Counted from the first letter of the stretch, positions 19,303-28,560 are shown. The stretch is DNA of 32,313 bases from Chara braunii (GCA_003427395.1 BFEA01000259.1:1033953-1066265); one strand, 5' to 3'. Notes: generated from the sequence alone by a model not told the origin. Translations and numbers: made by a program.

Positions 19303-19990
19303 TGTACTCCAGCATAGACCAAAGACAAAGCTCTTCTTCTTCGCTCAACAACCTCCTCCTCTTTATCTCCTCCTCTCTTATTCAAACAATAAATAAACAG
19401 TAATAATGTTGAACAGCTGAACCAGAATCAACGTCCGAATCCCACTTCTACTGCAGGCACAAGATGAGGTCCACCATAGCCATGGCAGCCCTTCTTCTTC
19501 CTCCACATACAGGCCGAGGCTATGGCGGACTACTGAGGTTTCAACCTCCGGTACAAAGGACAACCCCAAGCAGCTACACCGCTGCCTTTCTTCAAGGTCA
19601 TCACCCAGCAGCTATACCGCTGCCCACTCAACCGCCATGCCTGACTCTGTCTGAGCTTCCTTGATGCGGCACTACCCCCACTGGGGCCTTCCTGATGCAG
19701 CGCCTAGCAAGGAGGTGAAGATGGTGTCTACCATAGCCAGGTAAGTACCCTAAGACTCTCCTCCTTGGTCCCCTTCTCCCTCCTCCTCCTACCGGCTGAG
19801 CTCCACCATAGCCAAGGTGGAAGCTCCCGGCTTCTTCCTCCCAGCAGCGCTGTAGAGCCCAGTGCTCCTCCACCTAGCGCTCCAGCAGCGTGACGCCCAA
19901 CTCGCACACTGAAGAATGAGGCGGAGCTCTTGCCTCCGCCTCTAGATATAGCGGCCTGCTTGCCTCTTGGGCGGTGACTTCCAGGCCGCT
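19303..19990. other. Unassigned region with recurring CACCATAGCCA-type words
   Basis: No gene recognised. The motif (T/C)(A/C)CCATAGCCA occurs near 19471, 19728 and 19801, and CAGCAGCTA(C/T)ACCGCTGCC occurs twice about 39 bp apart (near 19569 and 19608). A consensus splice-donor-like CAGGTAAGT is present near 19737. The sequence looks like decayed repeat; a host exon cannot be excluded. Confidence 0.4.
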
Positions 19991-20312
19991 NNNNNNNNNN
20001 NNNNNNNNNNNNNNNNNNNNNNNNNNNNNNNNNNNNNNNNNNNNNNNNNNNNNNNNNNNNNNNNNNNNNNNNNNNNNNNNNNNNNNNNNNNNNNNNNNNN
20101 NNNNNNNNNNNNNNNNNNNNNNNNNNNNNNNNNNNNNNNNNNNNNNNNNNNNNNNNNNNNNNNNNNNNNNNNNNNNNNNNNNNNNNNNNNNNNNNNNNNN
20201 NNNNNNNNNNNNNNNNNNNNNNNNNNNNNNNNNNNNNNNNNNNNNNNNNNNNNNNNNNNNNNNNNNNNNNNNNNNNNNNNNNNNNNNNNNNNNNNNNNNN
20301 NNNNNNNNNNNN
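19991..20312. other. Assembly gap (322 N)
   Basis: A run of N bases. Open frames crossing it are not informative. Confidence 1.
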
Positions 20313-21539
20313 ACACACTCACACCAACAAGCACTCAGACAGGCATGCAGGTCACAAGCACGCACACACAGACAGACTTAGAAAACACAGCAGAATGCGG
20401 GAATCTCAGCAAAGCATCCATTCCATCGGCAGAACTTCAGAAATCAGCAGTGTTCTCAGTCTGTGTTTTGACGGGTCATTACATAGGGAAAACTGGCAGT
20501 TTTCCCAACTCCTAAAGAGTCGTGGGCTGGGCCCGACGACGGACGCCGTTGATAAATCTCATCGGCGGTCGTCGTTCCGATTCGACCTCCTAAAAGATCG
20601 GAGGCCCACCCAAGGCCTCNCTATTTTCCCAACCGTCAAAGGTACTAGTGGTTTAAGGAAACAAGCATAGCTAGTAAGTCGAATGGCCCCAAATGGCCAT
20701 GCAGTACCATGTTCCCGACCAGCCAAACAGATTCTCTGACCCAAGGACATGCTTGTGGAAAACCAGTGCTTTGAAATTCGATCTGTTCCGACTTTCGAAT
20801 CCATTTGCAGTCAATGCACTCAGATATCTTTTTTAAAAGGGCGACGGCGATGAGGTATCATCGTTGAATTGACAGGTCCCAGGTTATTTCATTCCAGTTG
20901 ATTCAACTGATCACATGAGGATTTGAGCTCTGGTCTGCATATCAACAGTTCATCGGTGTACCATTCAGCCACATGGGATGAGATGGGTGTTAATGAACAC
21001 AGTACAATTTCGGATGAAGAATGAAGTTCAGTGAAGTTGGGCGAAAAAGTTAAAACTCAACCCGAATTTCGGCACAGAAACAAACTCCTCAGGTTTGCAT
21101 TTGATTCAAGAACACAGAGCGTGGTGTTTATAACTGCCTAGGCTCTCTCTATGACTGCCTGATTTGCACAGTATTGCTGCTACCTTGTTCCGCGTGATAA
21201 AGTCCACTCCTCCTGTCTTCTCTGTGGCTGGTCCGACTCCTGATACAGCCCCTGATAAAATGAATCAGCGGCGGGGGGCCTCTGAAGGGGGGCCCGCGGC
21301 CTCTAGCTGGCATGCAAGGGAGATGGTTAACGGGGGGGCAAATATTCGTCGTTTTCGCCGGCAATTTCGGTGCGAAATTCATCGAAATTTTCAAAAACAA
21401 ACGATATGGGCCCATTGCGCAAACACGAAAAAAAAGAAACAGGCCAAAGACAACGAAAAAACAACAAAAAAAACTCTAAAAAACCCTAACACAAAAACAC
21501 TGTCCAAGTTAAAATAAAGCGTCCAACGAATTCGGAAAA
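20313..21539. other. Unassigned region between gap and LINE D
   Basis: No protein-coding similarity recognised. It starts with an ACAC-rich stretch next to the gap, contains the tRNA-like relic at 20913-20978 and an A-rich stretch (about 21425-21500) that includes a telo-box-like AAACCCTAA at 21481-21489. Confidence 0.45.
20913..20978 (-). pseudogene. tRNA-like relic (A box and B box, Asn-type GTT at anticodon position)
   Basis: On the minus strand TGGCTGAATGG (20961-20971) fits the Pol III A-box consensus. GCTCAAATC (20920-20928) fits the B box with one mismatch, 43 nt downstream, the spacing expected in a tRNA gene. Between them CTGTTGA resembles an anticodon loop with GTT. The anticodon and T stems do not pair properly, so it is not a functional tRNA gene. 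A tRNA pseudogene or the head of a tRNA-derived SINE is likelier. Confidence 0.35.
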
Positions 21540-21709
21540 ACTACCGTCTGGCCGCGACGCGCCGTTGGGTTAGCGCGCACCCGAGCGCTAACACTTCGTC
21601 GTCAATTCCCACGTTGACGCTTGGGGGTCAGGTGGGCACCATCGCGGGTGTGCTCACACGCCCCAGCGCCCACGCAGGGAGGCGAACACGTTAGCAGGGC
21701 CAAGGAGGG

Positions 21710-22170
21710 GGTGTTGCGAGACGAACCGAGATAGTGTGAGACGAGGCAGGCAACGGACACGTGCATACCATCGGGGGACAGGGAGACAAGAGAAAGGAGT
21801 AAAGGGACGTGCGTACAGGGAGGCGAGTGGGAGAAGGAAGGTCCAACAAGGTTATCGGCGTGGTGGAAGCAGCAAAAACAGCGGTAAAAGGGCAAGGGTG
21901 AGGGAGACGAGATAGAATCGAAGAGGATAGGGGGCTTGAAAAAGTGACACGGGGAGGGGAGCGTTGCAAAACGAGCGGGGCTAGCGCAAGACGAGGCAGG
22001 CAACAAACACGTTGCGAAGGACGAGGTACTTGCTTGGAGGGAGGCGCGGGGAGAAGGAAGGATAAGCTTCACCGTGCAGTGGAAGCAGCAAAAACAACGG
22101 TCGAAAGGTAAGGGTGAGGGAGACGGGATAGAAGTGAATAAGATAGGGGCGTGAATAAGAGACATAAGCT
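21710..22170. repeat. Two imperfect tandem units in LINE D 5' UTR
   Basis: The block from about 21710 recurs from about 21960. Shared landmarks are AGACGAGGCAGGCAAC (21740 and 21990) and GGAAGCAGCAAAAACA (21865 and 22081). The offset changes from 250 to 216 nt because of an indel of roughly 34 nt. Multi-copy 5' UTR units resemble the promoter monomers of some mammalian L1 elements; promoter function here is inference. Confidence 0.75.
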
Positions 22171-22336
22171 CGGGGGGTTCGGAGTAGTGCGGGGGATTGA
22201 AAAAAAGGGATCGATGAGGCCAGAAGCCCAATCACGCGCGAACAGGAAAGGAAGGACTAAAGACAGAGATCGGACCAGCAGAGGAAAAAGAAAACAAAAA
22301 AGGAAAAGGGTAACGGGAAGAGCGGGGAAGGGAGCT

Positions 22337-23524
22337 ATGCCACAGGGATCCATGGCACACTCTTACATACAAGCAGCACAGAAGGGAATGACCGAGGATG
22401 ACAAGAGGAAGGCGGTCCAAGCAGCACGGGAACCACGAGAGAACAACTCCTCCCAAGGCACCTCAATTTCGAGGGGGGTCTCGAGTCAACCCAGGGCGCT
22501 AGGTCAGCGGGCGATCGGCTTTTTGATCGAGAAAACAAAAATAACTGCCCGAATCAGGATTACGAAGGAAACCCACAAAGGACATGATGGTAAGGAGGAA
22601 GAAGTGGACGTGAGGGAGTATCCGGAGCAAAATATTCCTTCATTGCACGAACTCTACGAACGCCACGCAATGCTGTTTAACTTCGCAAGTAAAAGCAGGG
22701 ATCTGTCGTTGAATGAGAAGAGGCGTTCGGTGATGGAGCCTTTGAGAGGGCTAGAGAGCATTCCGGGAGTGGAACCGGAGGTGTCATATCACAAGCGGGG
22801 GAAGTTCACCGTTATGATTGTTTGTGTAGACCCCTCATATGCTCAATACCTCATGTCCTTGGGGTCACTGAAGTGCCAGGGAAGGATCGTTACAATTCAA
22901 GCATGGAAGCCCCCAAGACCCCCGCAAGCGAAAGCTTCTCAACACAGGCAGACGATGATGAAGGAGCATTTATGGGTTCAATTTGACAATCTTTCGAAGG
23001 GCATGCACAACTTTGTCCAGAAGAGATTGTCGGAGGAATACCCGAACAACTCCATCATTGATTAGTTGTCGGCGAATCCTGACTTTCTAGCTCCAAATCA
23101 CGATTCAAGGGTTGCCTGCCTGGAGGTGAGTTCCTGAGCACCGCCCAAGTTTCCAAAGGTTTGGATCTTTCGCAAAAATGGGCAGAGGATCACGATTTTT
23201 GTCTCGACGAAGACTAATCCTTTCTGTTTCAAGTGTCGTGGAAGGGGCCATCTGGGCATGCACTACCTAAAGTCGAAGGCGGGGAGTAAACCAATACAGC
23301 TGCATCAGTCGATGCTAGAGGAGTCGAACAATAAGTCGGGGATATGGTACATTAATGCAGCGCAGTACCGAGGATGGATTTTCGACGAGAACTTGGAGTA
23401 CCCCAGGTGGGTGTGGGTGTTACAAGGGATACCGACACCAAAACCTGATATCTATCCCCTTTATGATAGTAGGTGGAGGCAAAAGGGGGCAAGAAGATGG
23501 AGGATAAGGATATGGGCTACCTGA
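22337..23524 (+). pseudogene. LINE D ORF1 remnant
   Basis: An open frame from the ATG at 22337 (an upstream in-frame ATG exists at 22151) matches LINE B ORF1 in order: IGFLIEKTKITARIRITKE, HAMLFNFASKSRDLS, LRGLESIPGVEPEVSYH, HLWVQFDNLSKGMHNFV, TKTNPFCFKC, IWYINAAQYRGWIFDENL and PKPDIYPLYDSRW. The frame carries a TAG at 23063 and a TGA at 23135 but otherwise stays in phase. The zinc knuckle at about 23225-23265 reads CFKC, RGRG, H, with Tyr in place of the fourth ligand. Coding similarity is lost near 23475-23520, just before the LTR element. The predicted role is RNA binding, as for LINE B ORF1. Confidence 0.82.
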
Positions 23525-23846
23525 TGACGCATGCTCGGGGGAGCAATGCGCAGTACACCAAGGATCCACAATGTGATGAAAAGGACTGGAATGGACAATG
23601 CAAGATCAGCGCAGCATCAACAAGCAATTGTACATTCCGATACATACAAGATGGCATGAAATGGCACAGCGGAATATTTGAAAGAGAGGATCTGATCTGA
23701 TTGGGACTGACCCGACATCCATCACACATCACACATGGGCAAGAGAGGAGGGACCGCAATCATGGAAGGAAGGTCCCTCCCTCGTACACACACATGGGGA
23801 GAAACCACGGATGAGAGATGGGGGAGGGACAGACGAAAGAGGGAGG
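23525..23846 (-). repeat. Inverted copy of the LTR 3' end (left arm)
   Basis: The minus strand of this segment matches 24434-24753 over its whole length with four substitutions and one 2-nt indel by eye. Its outer end, TGACGCATGC, is the exact LTR terminus. It joins plus-oriented LTR sequence at GGGAGG (23841-23846), a hexamer present at both parental positions. Confidence 0.92.
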
Positions 23847-24042
23847 CTGCGCCATGCTGCGCTAGGTAGAGGAGTAGGAGTAGCGATTAGAGGAGATAGG
23901 AGAGGGCGGAGGCCATACCTGCAGTCGGCGAGCTTACCTGGCGCCAAAGCTGGGCTCCACGCGGTACCTGCACACAGCAACGAACGAAGTCAGTTCGAGT
24001 GACAGCTACCTGCAGGTGAGATAGCGAGGAGGACTCTCCCTC

Positions 24043-24048
<6 letters not shown>

Positions 24049-24126
<78 letters not shown>

Positions 24127-24158
24127 NCGACGAAAACAACACTTAACCTAACCACCCT

Positions 24159-24230
<72 letters not shown>
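24049..24230. repeat. Two (CT)n tracts inside the LTR
   Basis: CT dinucleotides fill 24049-24126 and 24161-24230, separated by a 34-nt unique island that begins with an N. The 3' LTR enters the same tract at 32272. Length differences and the N suggest assembly uncertainty. Confidence 0.95.
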
Positions 24231-24235
<5 letters not shown>

Positions 24236-24433
24236 CTCCTTCCTCCCCTTTCTCATCATCTTCTTCTTTGAATCTGAGAGTGTGAGAGGTCGTCAGTAGG
24301 GATTCAGGCTGGGGTTGTAACGGGCGCACTGCCCAGGATCTGATTCGACACTTCTGAGACAGACATTGTTTGGACATTCGGCAAGAGACTATTTTGGACT
24401 TCGTCATCATGATCTTGGTCTACTCTCTCGCCT

Positions 24434-24753
24434 CCTCCCTCTTTCGTCTGTCCCTCCCCCATCTCTTATCCGTGGTTTCTCCCCATGTGTGTGTACGAAG
24501 GAGGGACCTTCCTTCCATGATTGCGGTCCCTCCTCTCTCGCCCATGTGTGATGTGTGATGGATGTCGGGTCAGTCCCGATCAGATCAGATCCTCTCTTTC
24601 AAATATTCCGCTGTGCCATTTCATGCCATCTTGTATGTATCGGAATGTACAATTGCTTGTTGATGCTGCGCTGATCTTGCATTGTCCATTTGTCCTTTTC
24701 ATCACATTGTGGATCCTTGGTGTACTGCGCATTGCTCCCCCGAGCATGCGTCA
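24434..24753 (+). repeat. LTR 3' end, right arm of the inverted repeat
   Basis: The regular LTR end, reverse complementary to 23525-23846. The two arms are separated by 587 nt. Confidence 0.92.
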
Positions 24754-24757
24754 GTTT

Positions 24758-24769
24758 TGGTATCGGAGC
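24758..24769 (+). promoter_or_regulatory. Primer binding site, tRNA-iMet type
   Basis: TGGTATCGGAGC begins 4 nt after the LTR end and matches the TGGTATCAGAGC commonly complementary to initiator methionine tRNA 3' ends, with one mismatch. It would prime minus-strand cDNA synthesis. Confidence 0.85.
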
Positions 24770-24840
24770 TGCAGATGTGAATCAGGACGAACCTGATCTG
24801 ACGCGCGCACAGGGACCACCCAAGATCGATTGGGTGAAGT

Positions 24841-24842
24841 AT

Positions 24843-24926
<84 letters not shown>

Positions 24927-24957
24927 CGATTGATTGATTGATTGATTGATTGATTAG
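24841..24957. repeat. (GATT)n tetranucleotide microsatellite
   Basis: About 28 tandem GATT units with a few GATC variants, lying in the leader of the LTR element. Confidence 0.97.
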
Positions 24958-25334
24958 GNNATACTAATTAGTCCCCAAATCGCGAAACTTGGACCCAACC
25001 GCCCAAATCGAAATTTTTTGCTGTTTTGGATTCGTTTTCCCGCCATTTAACAATAGCGGAGCATCTGAAGGTTCGTTTCTCTTTTCTTGGAAACCGAAAC
25101 TTCGTCACTAAAGATCCAAAATACTGCGATTTTCCATTATTTATTCCGCGATTTTTTTTTTAATCCGATATTTCGAAAAAAGAAAAATCTTGCTGAAATT
25201 CGAAATTTCGCGGCAGAGAAGTCCGGATTTTTTTTTGAAAAGCTCAATTTTATCCCGTTATGAAAATTCCCGTTATTCCGAATTTTTTTTTTGAAATTCG
25301 AAAATCTTTTTTGAACCTTGTTTTTTTCGGAAAA

Positions 25335-25580
25335 TCTTTTCAGAAATTCGTTTTTCAATTTTCTGAAATTCGTTTTTCACTTCTGAAATTCGTTTTTCAC
25401 TTCTGAAATCCGTTTTTCATTTCCGGAATTATGTCTGAAATTGTTGAAATTTGATCTTCAATTTCGAAAATTATTTCCATTTCGAAAATTATTTCTGAAA
25501 TTCGATTTTCAAATTTCGAAAGGTATTTCTGAAATTCGTTTTTCAATTCCGAAATTATTTCTTTCCGAATTTTTTTTTTC
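25335..25580. repeat. 20-21-bp tandem motif in the leader
   Basis: The core GAAATTCGTTTTTCA recurs at about 25343, 25364, 25384 and, with one change, 25404. Degenerate copies continue to about 25555. It is an AT-rich, slippage-type array. Confidence 0.8.
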
Positions 25581-26029
25581 AAATTCGAAAATTTTCTGAA
25601 AATTCGTTTTTCAATTTCAAAAATTCCGATTTTTTTTTCTGACGTTCGTTTTTATTTTCGGGGATTCCTCTTGCAAACGTTCGTTTTCAAACTGCGTACA
25701 CTCTCACTTCACATACTCCGATTTTTTTTTCGGAAATTCCTGGGCTTGTGGAATCGCATCTTTTTCGCAAGTGCAGCACTTCCGTTATCTCCATTTGACG
25801 CTTTGATCCATTGGCAGCCTAAATTTCGAAATTTTCTTTTTTTTCAAACTGACTGCTGAGGGGATATTTCGGGGGTCCACCGAACTTGCAAATTCACTGC
25901 AAGTTCCCAATTTTTTTTCTTGATTACTGCTCGGTGACCCACCTTCATTGCCCGCCCCCTTTCTCTCCACCCCAACCCTTCAACCCTTCTCCGTCCTTCT
26001 TACCTGCCCATTCACCTGCAGTTGCAGGC

Positions 26030-26038
26030 CAGGTAAGT
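26030..26038 (+). promoter_or_regulatory. Consensus splice-donor-like site before gag
   Basis: CAGGTAAGT is a perfect match to the eukaryotic 5' splice-site consensus, 38 nt before the first gag ATG. If used, splicing could remove gag or part of the leader. No acceptor was established. Confidence 0.35.
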
Positions 26039-26075
26039 CCTCACTTCAGCAGGCCACGTCCGGGACCCGCCGCGC

Positions 26076-27620
26076 ATGACCATACTTACTCGCTCGCAGA
26101 CAGCAACGATGGATCAGAAGGCAGGCGAGACCGACGAGGCCTATGAGGCACGGCTGGCGGCCATCCTGGCTGACACCAAGCAACAGGCGGACGCAGCGGC
26201 AGCAGCACGGAAGAAGAAAGAAGCAGAGGCAGAGAGACTACGACTTCTGGCTGAAGAACAACGACAGAAGCACGAGGCAGCAGCAGCCAGGGCCGATGAT
26301 GAGGAACGCGTACGGCGACGGGAGATCATCTTCAGGGAGGAAAGTGCATTACACGCACAGGCCAAGGATTGGCAGAAGGAGGCCGAGAACGGCGACCCCG
26401 TTGACGTCGGCAGCAGAGTATCTCAGCTGCTCAACCGTGTCACGGACCTCCTCGCGACTTGCATCGCACAGCAGGAGGACATCTACTCCCTCGACCACGC
26501 TAACAAGGCGCTGCAACAGTCATCGGACCGGATGCTCAAGCGCATTCAGCAGCTGGAGCAGCAAGTCGCTAATGCCAATGCCAACGTCGGCCCCTCCGAC
26601 CTCGTCGACCGCGTCAACGGCTTGGAGATCGACGTGGGGACACTCAAGGCCGGGGCGCAACAGCACGTCTGTGCTGCAGCCAGCTCCAGCACGGCGCCAC
26701 GCGAGACCATTGTCAAGTTTGACGGGCTCCCGATCTTCTGTGACGCATCGAAGACGGACCCCATACAATGGTGGCGCCAGTTCGAACTCAAGCTGGACCT
26801 CCACCATGTCGCCAACAAGAACCGGCACGCCTATCTGTACTCCTGCTCGGGAGGCGCGTGTCAAGCATGGCTGGACAACATGCTGTCCGCCCATGCATGT
26901 ACAGTCACCGATTTGCACAAGTACATCACCTGGGCAGATCTGACGGCGGCATGGAAGAAGCGTTTCCAAGTTGAACCGCCCGAGCACAAGGCGATGGACA
27001 AACTGTTGACGTTTTTGCAGAACAGCATGCCAAGCGGAGACTGGATTTCCGAGTTCCAACGCCTCGCAAGCACGCCCAAGCTGCTGCTGAACTTCGACGG
27101 CATCAAGCTCTATTTCATCAAGAGGTCGTGCCCGGCGTTGCAGAATGCGTTGACTCATGTCGCCGACACCCTCACTACAAGTGAGGAACTCTTCAACAAG
27201 GCCGCGCAGATCATTGTGACGAACTTGGCAGCCCGGAATACGGGCCCCTCGTCAAATGCCGGCCAGGGCGCGCACCAGCATCGGCCTAAAGTGGTCGTGG
27301 TCGCAGCGGCAACGACTAGCGACCCTTCTACTTCCAACGAGGCTGTTTCGTCTGACGAGGGAGACAGACTCGCAGCCGCCCAGAATGGTGGCCGCCCCGC
27401 CAAAGGACGAGGACGCTGCAAGCCGAAGACCAACACCAATACTTCTTCTGGGCCCGGGCAAGCAGCTCCAGCTCAAGGACCTTGGACAGCGTACGGGCTG
27501 ACGGAGCGCGGGTATCGCGTCCGCACCAAGTACCGTTATTGTTTGTGGTGCAATTGCGCGGCCCATGAGACCGCAAACTGCCCCACAAAAGCCAAGGCCC
27601 CCGCTCAGTCGGGAAAGTGA
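26076..27620 (+). CDS. gag: Gag polyprotein of the LTR element (intact, 514 aa)
   Basis: The frame is open from the ATG at 26076; a second in-frame ATG at 26109 (MDQKAGETDEAYE) is an alternative start. Residues of about 12-110 are Ala/Glu/Arg/Lys-rich and predicted to form a coiled coil; a shorter one lies near 140-180. Residues of about 225-395 form the retrotransposon gag (capsid-like) domain, with PIQWWRQFELKL, YLYSCSGGACQAWLDN, WADLTAAWKKRF and DWISEFQRLAS. A basic linker leads to a CCHC zinc knuckle at residues 489-502 (C-x2-C-x4-H-x4-C, all four ligands present), which would bind genomic RNA. It ends at TGA 27618-27620, directly after a GGGAAAG heptamer. Unlike pol, gag has no visible break. 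Confidence 0.93.
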   Translation: MTILTRSQTATMDQKAGETDEAYEARLAAILADTKQQADAAAAARKKKEAEAERLRLLAEEQRQKHEAAAARADDEERVRRREIIFREESALHAQAKDWQKEAENGDPVDVGSRVSQLLNRVTDLLATCIAQQEDIYSLDHANKALQQSSDRMLKRIQQLEQQVANANANVGPSDLVDRVNGLEIDVGTLKAGAQQHVCAAASSSTAPRETIVKFDGLPIFCDASKTDPIQWWRQFELKLDLHHVANKNRHAYLYSCSGGACQAWLDNMLSAHACTVTDLHKYITWADLTAAWKKRFQVEPPEHKAMDKLLTFLQNSMPSGDWISEFQRLASTPKLLLNFDGIKLYFIKRSCPALQNALTHVADTLTTSEELFNKAAQIIVTNLAARNTGPSSNAGQGAHQHRPKVVVVAAATTSDPSTSNEAVSSDEGDRLAAAQNGGRPAKGRGRCKPKTNTNTSSGPGQAAPAQGPWTAYGLTERGYRVRTKYRYCLWCNCAAHETANCPTKAKAPAQSGK

Positions 27621-27652
27621 GCACCGCCGAGAGTGTTGCGACGGCACTCTCG
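27611..27652 (+). promoter_or_regulatory. Candidate -1 ribosomal frameshift signal at the gag-pol junction
   Basis: GGGAAAG at 27611-27617 is phased as G GGA AAG in the gag frame, the X XXY YYZ slippery pattern, immediately before the gag TGA. Ten nucleotides later CGAGAGTG (27628-27635) pairs perfectly with CACTCTCG (27645-27652) around a 9-nt loop. The open pol frame is exactly the -1 frame. A possible 4-nt pairing of loop bases 27639-27642 with 27675-27678 might extend it to a pseudoknot. Confidence 0.65.
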
Positions 27653-28560
27653 ACGCCTTCGGAACCGGTTGCCGGTCGGGTAACCTCCCTCGGTTCCGGG
27701 GCACATGCTGACGTCGTAAGTCCTATTCTTCATTCTTTCGAGGACTATGCTGCCCGGCTCGTACCTTCGCTGGATTCACGAGCCCAAGGACAGGATGTAT
27801 GTGCGGTCTCTTCTCCGATCGGAAGCAGCAGCATTGATTCGTCTTCAAGTGGACCTTCACGGGATTCGGTGCGCGTGTTCAACACTGACGGTTTGGACCC
27901 GTTGACGCCCGAGGCTTTTGCATGGCTTCCTCTCCCTTCCACCGGCTGCTTACCGGAGCCACAATGCGCAGCTCTTCGTGCTCATTTGCATACATACCTA
28001 GCCTTCTATGCACCACCAACTTTGCCTACGGAGGACGAGGTCGCGGTGGGGGACATTCTTGCGTATGTGAGCAAGGTGGGCCGCGAGTTTCGCACGCAGT
28101 GGTACGACGACAACAACGCACCGCTCCTTTATGTCCGCATCCAAATCGGGCAAGCGTCCTGCAACGCTTTGCTGGATAGCGGCGCGACTCGCAACTTCAT
28201 TAGCCAGTCCTTCATGCAAAGGGCCGGCCTTGGACCACAAGTTCGAAGGAAGGCACACCCTACGACGATCAAGTTGGCGGATGGTCAAACGCAACAACTC
28301 CTTGATCGCTACATCGAAGTCGTCCCAGTTTATTTCGCACCTTATGCATGCGAACCGGTGACGTTCGACGTCTTGGACACGAACTTCGACATCATTTTGG
28401 GTATGCCTTGGCTTGCAAGTGCGGATCACACGGTCAACTTCCACCGGCAGACACTTACGGTTCGCGACGCGTTCGGCGCCGAAGTACCATGTATGGTTCC
28501 TCCTCTGCACTCTTCGATCCGGTGCCAAGTTGTAACCGCCAAGTCTTTTCGGGCCACTTG
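27617..28560 (+). pseudogene. pol: Pol N-terminus with aspartic protease
   Basis: This frame is -1 relative to gag and would be entered by frameshifting. After a Ser/Pro-rich linker of about 160 residues it contains LLYVRIQIGQASCNALLDSGATRNF, whose DSGA (Asp codon at 28175) is the catalytic motif of a retroviral-type aspartic protease. It continues through a flap-like region to NFDIILGMPWLASADHTVNF. It would process Gag and Pol. The frame departs from the expected protein near 28540-28590, where RT-like sequence continues in another frame; that frameshift makes pol defective. The nominal open frame runs on to 28702 without similarity. Confidence 0.85.

Larger units (their letters stand above)
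21540..23524 (+). mobile_element. LINE D: 5' part of an L1-type element, interrupted by the LTR element
   Basis: The segment contains a 5' UTR with a duplicated block and a broken ORF1 related to LINE B ORF1. Homology stops at about 23520, where the LTR retrotransposon starts with TG at 23525. The 5' boundary is uncertain; I place it near 21540 because of a hairpin motif similar to one close to the LINE B 5' end. The rest of the LINE would be expected beyond the LTR element, outside the window. Confidence 0.7.
23841..24753 (+). mobile_element. 5' LTR, lacking its first 558 nt
   Basis: Plus-oriented LTR sequence from GGGAGG to the terminal GCATGCGTCA. Comparison with the 3' LTR (start 31522, matching point 32080) shows that the first 558 nt are absent, including the TATA-like site, so this LTR probably lacks its promoter. 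A complete LTR would be about 1.47 kb plus variation in the (CT)n tracts. Confidence 0.85.
24770..26075 (+). other. LTR element leader (about 1.3 kb, noncoding)
   Basis: The leader between primer binding site and gag is long. It holds a (GATT)n tract (24841-24957), two N bases, an AT-rich region with a 20-21-bp tandem motif (about 25335-25580) and a C/T-rich stretch before gag. Its short open frames are compositional and have no recognisable domain. Confidence 0.75.

Noticed and set aside
19728-20515. Open frames spanning the N gap
   Set aside because: They are made largely of unknown residues and have no supported coding content.
20913-20978. A functional tRNA-Asn gene
   Set aside because: The anticodon and T stems have several mismatches, so it was kept only as a tRNA-like relic.
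21602-22353. Ser/Pro-rich minus-strand open frames
   Set aside because: They overlap the tandem 5' UTR units of LINE D on the opposite strand and resemble no protein.
24006-24410. Arg/Glu-repeat protein encoded on the minus strand
   Set aside because: It is the translation of the (CT)n microsatellite inside the LTR.
24841-24957. CRISPR array or other spaced repeat
   Set aside because: It is a simple tetranucleotide microsatellite without spacers.
26520-27158. Long open frame on the minus strand opposite gag (212 codons)
   Set aside because: It mirrors the codon bias of gag, shows no domain and lacks any signal of its own; it is an antisense shadow.
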